A DNA stretch of 64,000 nucleotides from Tissierella simiarum. Its GTDB lineage: Bacteria; Bacillota; Clostridia; Tissierellales; Tissierellaceae. The stretch spans positions 124,001 through 188,000 of the forward strand of contig NZ_JAHLPM010000009.1 of NCBI RefSeq assembly GCF_018917865.1, given 5' to 3'. Below are positions 62,023 through 64,000 of the stretch, in pieces. Below the pieces are notes generated by a model. That model was given only the letters and a program-made list of their open reading frames with translations. It ran no database searches and was not told where the DNA came from. The stretch's first letter is position 1, and each line of letters starts with the position of its first letter. The position numbers and the translations under genes were made by a program.

Positions 62023-62310
62023 TTAATCTATTATCTTATATAAATTGACTTCTGAATTTTTTTCTCTTAACTCCTCTAACTTAGGAACTATGGTTGTAAA
62101 ATGTGGTGAAGCATTATGAATCTTAATTGCTTCTTCATCTTTCCATTCTTCTATGAAAGCTAAACAATTAGGGCTGTTTATATCTTCATAAAGATCATAG
62201 GATATACAACCTTTTTCCTTTCTACTCTCTGTTATAAGCTCTTCAGCTAAGCTTAAAAATTCTTCTTTCTTACCAGACTTTATTACGCTTCTTGCAACTA
62301 TTTTTATCAT
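62023..62310 (-). CDS. antibiotic biosynthesis monooxygenase-domain protein (YgiN type)
   Basis: A 95-residue ABM-domain protein: MIKIVARSVIKSGKKEEFLS, CISYDLYEDINSPNCLAFIE and EWKDEEAIKIHNASPHFTTI. The conserved His/Trp pair and beta-alpha-beta pattern fit the dimeric ferredoxin-like fold. Such proteins include quinol monooxygenases and haem-degrading enzymes; a function cannot be assigned. The ATG at 62308-62310 follows AAAGGAAGGG; the frame opens 6 codons upstream without a site. It is 46 bases after the Fpg-like gene, possibly one transcript. Confidence 0.88.
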   Translation of the reverse strand: MIKIVARSVIKSGKKEEFLSLAEELITESRKEKGCISYDLYEDINSPNCLAFIEEWKDEEAIKIHNASPHFTTIVPKLEELREKNSEVNLYKIID

Positions 62311-62356
62311 AATATCCCTTCCTTTCAAAATTATTTAATACTTTCTAACTTTAATA

Positions 62357-63187
62357 CTAGATTTTTTGACATCTTTCACAATAATAAATACTTCCACCTA
62401 AATAATTCTCTTTAATTATAATACCTCCACAGTCAGGACAACAAGACCCTATATAATTTTTACTCATAATAGTTTTATAATCTCCATTTATACCAAAAAA
62501 ATCTTTTTCAGTGTTTCTCCCACCCTGACTTGTCATGTCGGAGAGAACAATTTTTATGCTTTTAAATAGTCCATACTTACTTTTATCTGTTAGTGTATGC
62601 ATTTTTTGCTTTGGATTTATTTTTGCCTTCCATAATATATCTTGTAGAACACCATTTCCAAGTCCAGGAATCCTTTGCTCTGTTGCAAGAAAAGCCTTGA
62701 CACTTAATTTCTTAAATTTTTCTTGAGATGTCAATATTTCAAAATATGTTTCATTAAATTCTTCTGTCAGTGGTGATGGTTTTTCTTTTGCTATTTTATA
62801 ATAAATATTATTAAAATCATCCTCTTCATCAAAGCACCAGATTCCTCCATACATCTGTACAGATACACTTACTGCAGAGCGATTGTCTAATTCTAATAAA
62901 AGTTGATGCTTGATTGGTTGTTTTTCTCCTTGTTTATGATATCTAGGAGCTGCTCCATCACCTATTAGTATCTTTGAAGAATTAACTTTAATTTCTATCA
63001 TACCAGCATATGCAGTTGCTTCATCAATAGTTTTACCTTCAAGTAATTCCTTGTATCTTTTTGGCTCTTTATAAAACCATGTAAATTTATGAGGGGTATG
63101 TGCAGCAACTACATTAACTATTTTATTACCTTTAATAGTATTAGTTATCTGATCTGCAATTACTACTGCCTCGGGAATTTCTATCAC
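62357..63187 (-). CDS. Fpg/Nei-like protein without the usual N-terminal Pro2
   Basis: A 276-residue member of the formamidopyrimidine-DNA glycosylase/endonuclease VIII family. The H2TH region reads TEQRIPGLGNGVLQDILWKA, and the C-terminal zinc finger is intact (CCPDCGG with YYCERCQ). In catalytic members the N-terminal Pro (residue 2) is the nucleophile, followed by Glu. Here the start is MIEIPEAVVIADQ, so the Pro-Glu pair is at residues 5-6 and cannot form the N-terminal amine unless the start is processed. I recall similar clostridial proteins being called endonuclease VIII. It may bind rather than cut DNA. The start codon follows GGAGGAAT. Confidence 0.82.
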   Translation of the reverse strand: MIEIPEAVVIADQITNTIKGNKIVNVVAAHTPHKFTWFYKEPKRYKELLEGKTIDEATAYAGMIEIKVNSSKILIGDGAAPRYHKQGEKQPIKHQLLLELDNRSAVSVSVQMYGGIWCFDEEDDFNNIYYKIAKEKPSPLTEEFNETYFEILTSQEKFKKLSVKAFLATEQRIPGLGNGVLQDILWKAKINPKQKMHTLTDKSKYGLFKSIKIVLSDMTSQGGRNTEKDFFGINGDYKTIMSKNYIGSCCPDCGGIIIKENYLGGSIYYCERCQKI

Positions 63188-63259
63188 TGTGATTCCTCCC
63201 TTTAATATGTTGTATATGATTATACACCCTATAGTAAAAATTATTATTTTTATTGCTCA

Positions 63260-63784
63260 CTATTTCAGATTTACCCTTGATGAAATCCATTTATCTCCTC
63301 CTTCAAAAGAATTATGAATTATAAGTTCTTTTTCCGATAACCATTGAATTTCATATTCTTTATTCTCAAAAGGTTTATAGCCATCATCTGCTCTTACATT
63401 GTTTTTTACTTTCTCCTTAAATATTACATACCTTTTTTGAAACACATTGATATTAGTATTGAGTAAAAAAGAGTTTTCTGTAACTACTAATGTTGTTGTC
63501 ATATTAGGAGACTTAAATTTATATTCTTTTGTCCCTAAATTTGATATTATATAAAAAGTACTATTTAATATGAAAATAATTGAAATAACTACTATTATTC
63601 TTTTATTATTAATATTTGAAAAAGTATAAACAGTAAAACATAAAATTAAAATCATTATATTTAATATTATTGGTGTATATATTCCCATAAGGTATATTCC
63701 ATTAAATGAAACTCCTAAAAGTATTACTTTTATACTTATAAGAATATATAAAATCGTAGATGATAGGTTATATAATTTAGTCAT
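63260..63784 (-). CDS. membrane protein of unknown function
   Basis: A 174-residue protein with three to four membrane helices in the first ~90 residues (LYILISIKVILLGVSFNGIY, PIILNIMILILCFTVYTF, RIIVVISIIFILNSTFYIIS) and a C-terminal ~85-residue extracytoplasmic or cytoplasmic beta-rich part (TTTLVVTENSFLLNTNINVF, KEYEIQWLSEKELIIHNSF). I do not recognise the family. There is a weak ribosome binding site ahead of the ATG at 63782-63784 (GGGAGAAATC). It follows the CPBP protease gene. Confidence 0.6.
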   Translation of the reverse strand: MTKLYNLSSTILYILISIKVILLGVSFNGIYLMGIYTPIILNIMILILCFTVYTFSNINNKRIIVVISIIFILNSTFYIISNLGTKEYKFKSPNMTTTLVVTENSFLLNTNINVFQKRYVIFKEKVKNNVRADDGYKPFENKEYEIQWLSEKELIIHNSFEGGDKWISSRVNLK

Positions 63785-63854
63785 ATGATTTCTCCCAAAA
63801 TTAAGATACTTTAGTAAAATTCATTTCCCGAACCATTTAATGTTTCTTAAAAAT

Positions 63855-64000
63855 CTAACGGATTGCCTTTGATGTAAATGACATAACATTCATTATGCCA
63901 TGTAATAATATACTAGGTACCAGACTTCCATCTGCCCTTTTTTCATTTAACCAAAATTGTAGATAACCTACTATTCCAGACGTTATTATAAGCGTTACCC
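63855..64000 (-). CDS. CPBP-family intramembrane protease, 3' end only
   Basis: The right edge cuts this gene. The remaining 48 codons read GIVGYLQFWLNEKRADGSLV and PSILLHGIMNVMSFTSKAIR, then TAG at 63855. The pattern G-x-x-x-x-x-L-x-(6)-GSL-x-x-SIL-x-H-x-x-x-N is the CPBP (CAAX protease/bacteriocin-processing) signature, with the metal His in LLHGIMN. It is probably cotranscribed with the membrane protein that follows. Confidence 0.7.
   Translation of the reverse strand, partial: VTLIITSGIVGYLQFWLNEKRADGSLVPSILLHGIMNVMSFTSKAIR

Noticed and set aside
1-64000. CRISPR arrays, tRNA and rRNA genes
   Set aside because: No regularly spaced repeats, no cloverleaf-type sequences with TTCGA-type loops and no rRNA blocks were noticed on either strand. 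This was a by-eye scan, so a weak tRNA could be missed.

Overview
The window is 64 kb of AT-rich chromosomal DNA from a low-GC Gram-positive bacterium. I place it in the Clostridia, probably near the Tissierellales, but that placement is an inference. Support comes from a CtsR-McsA-McsB-ClpC-RadA-DisA operon next to CarD, a membrane PIN/TRAM protein and MEP-pathway isoprenoid genes, from strong AGGAGG-type ribosome binding sites, frequent GTG and TTG starts and AT-rich intergenic DNA. Two genes run off the ends: ispF at the left and a CPBP-family protease at the right. I found no rRNA, tRNA, CRISPR array or prophage.

Layout. 1-10.6 kb is a housekeeping block: ispF, ispD, the PIN/TRAM protein and carD, one small unknown gene on the other strand, then disA, radA, clpC, mcsB, mcsA and ctsR with a CtsR operator. 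10.6-13 kb is a decaying surface or signalling locus. It holds a c-di-GMP-I riboswitch in front of a transglutaminase gene with two in-frame stops, and a BTAD-type regulator whose amber stop is followed in the same frame by a cell-wall-sorting tail. 13-18.3 kb carries an EF-G-like GTPase, hisC, a methyltransferase and an AraC regulator. 18.4-21 kb is a gene graveyard: a frameshifted metallopeptidase, a TnpB remnant joined to an acetyltransferase end, an intact VanW gene and another acetyltransferase fragment.

21-28 kb has an iron alcohol dehydrogenase and the first of two related cassettes: two small membrane proteins (a probable two-subunit transporter), two M20 amidohydrolases and a sensor-type HTH regulator. 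28-38.3 kb is an accessory run of small enzymes (Nif3, GNAT, HAD, Nudix, VOC, nucleotidyltransferase) with a secreted glycoside hydrolase and a badly decayed GNAT gene. 38.4-46.4 kb is a purine module: three-subunit xanthine dehydrogenase, an NCS2 permease with an attenuator-like leader, and a THI5/NMT1-type sensor kinase with a DUF2294 response regulator. 46.6-52 kb is more small enzymes. 52-56 kb has an EcsC-family protein, an M3 peptidase and aspartokinase. 56-60.7 kb is the second transporter plus M20 cassette, with a PucR-type regulator. 60.9-64 kb has a short UvrC-like GIY-YIG protein, an ABM monooxygenase, an Fpg-like protein and a membrane protein.

How it fits together. The stress operon links protein quality control (McsB marking, ClpC unfolding), DNA repair (RadA) and c-di-AMP synthesis (DisA). 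The two M20 cassettes suggest an organism that imports blocked amino acids or small peptides and deacylates them inside the cell, each cassette under its own regulator. The purine module suggests uptake and oxidation of xanthine or hypoxanthine. Four copies of a roughly 50-65 bp repeat sit just upstream of four same-strand accessory genes and are not explained by any gene call. Function calls rest on motif recognition by eye; no database search was run.
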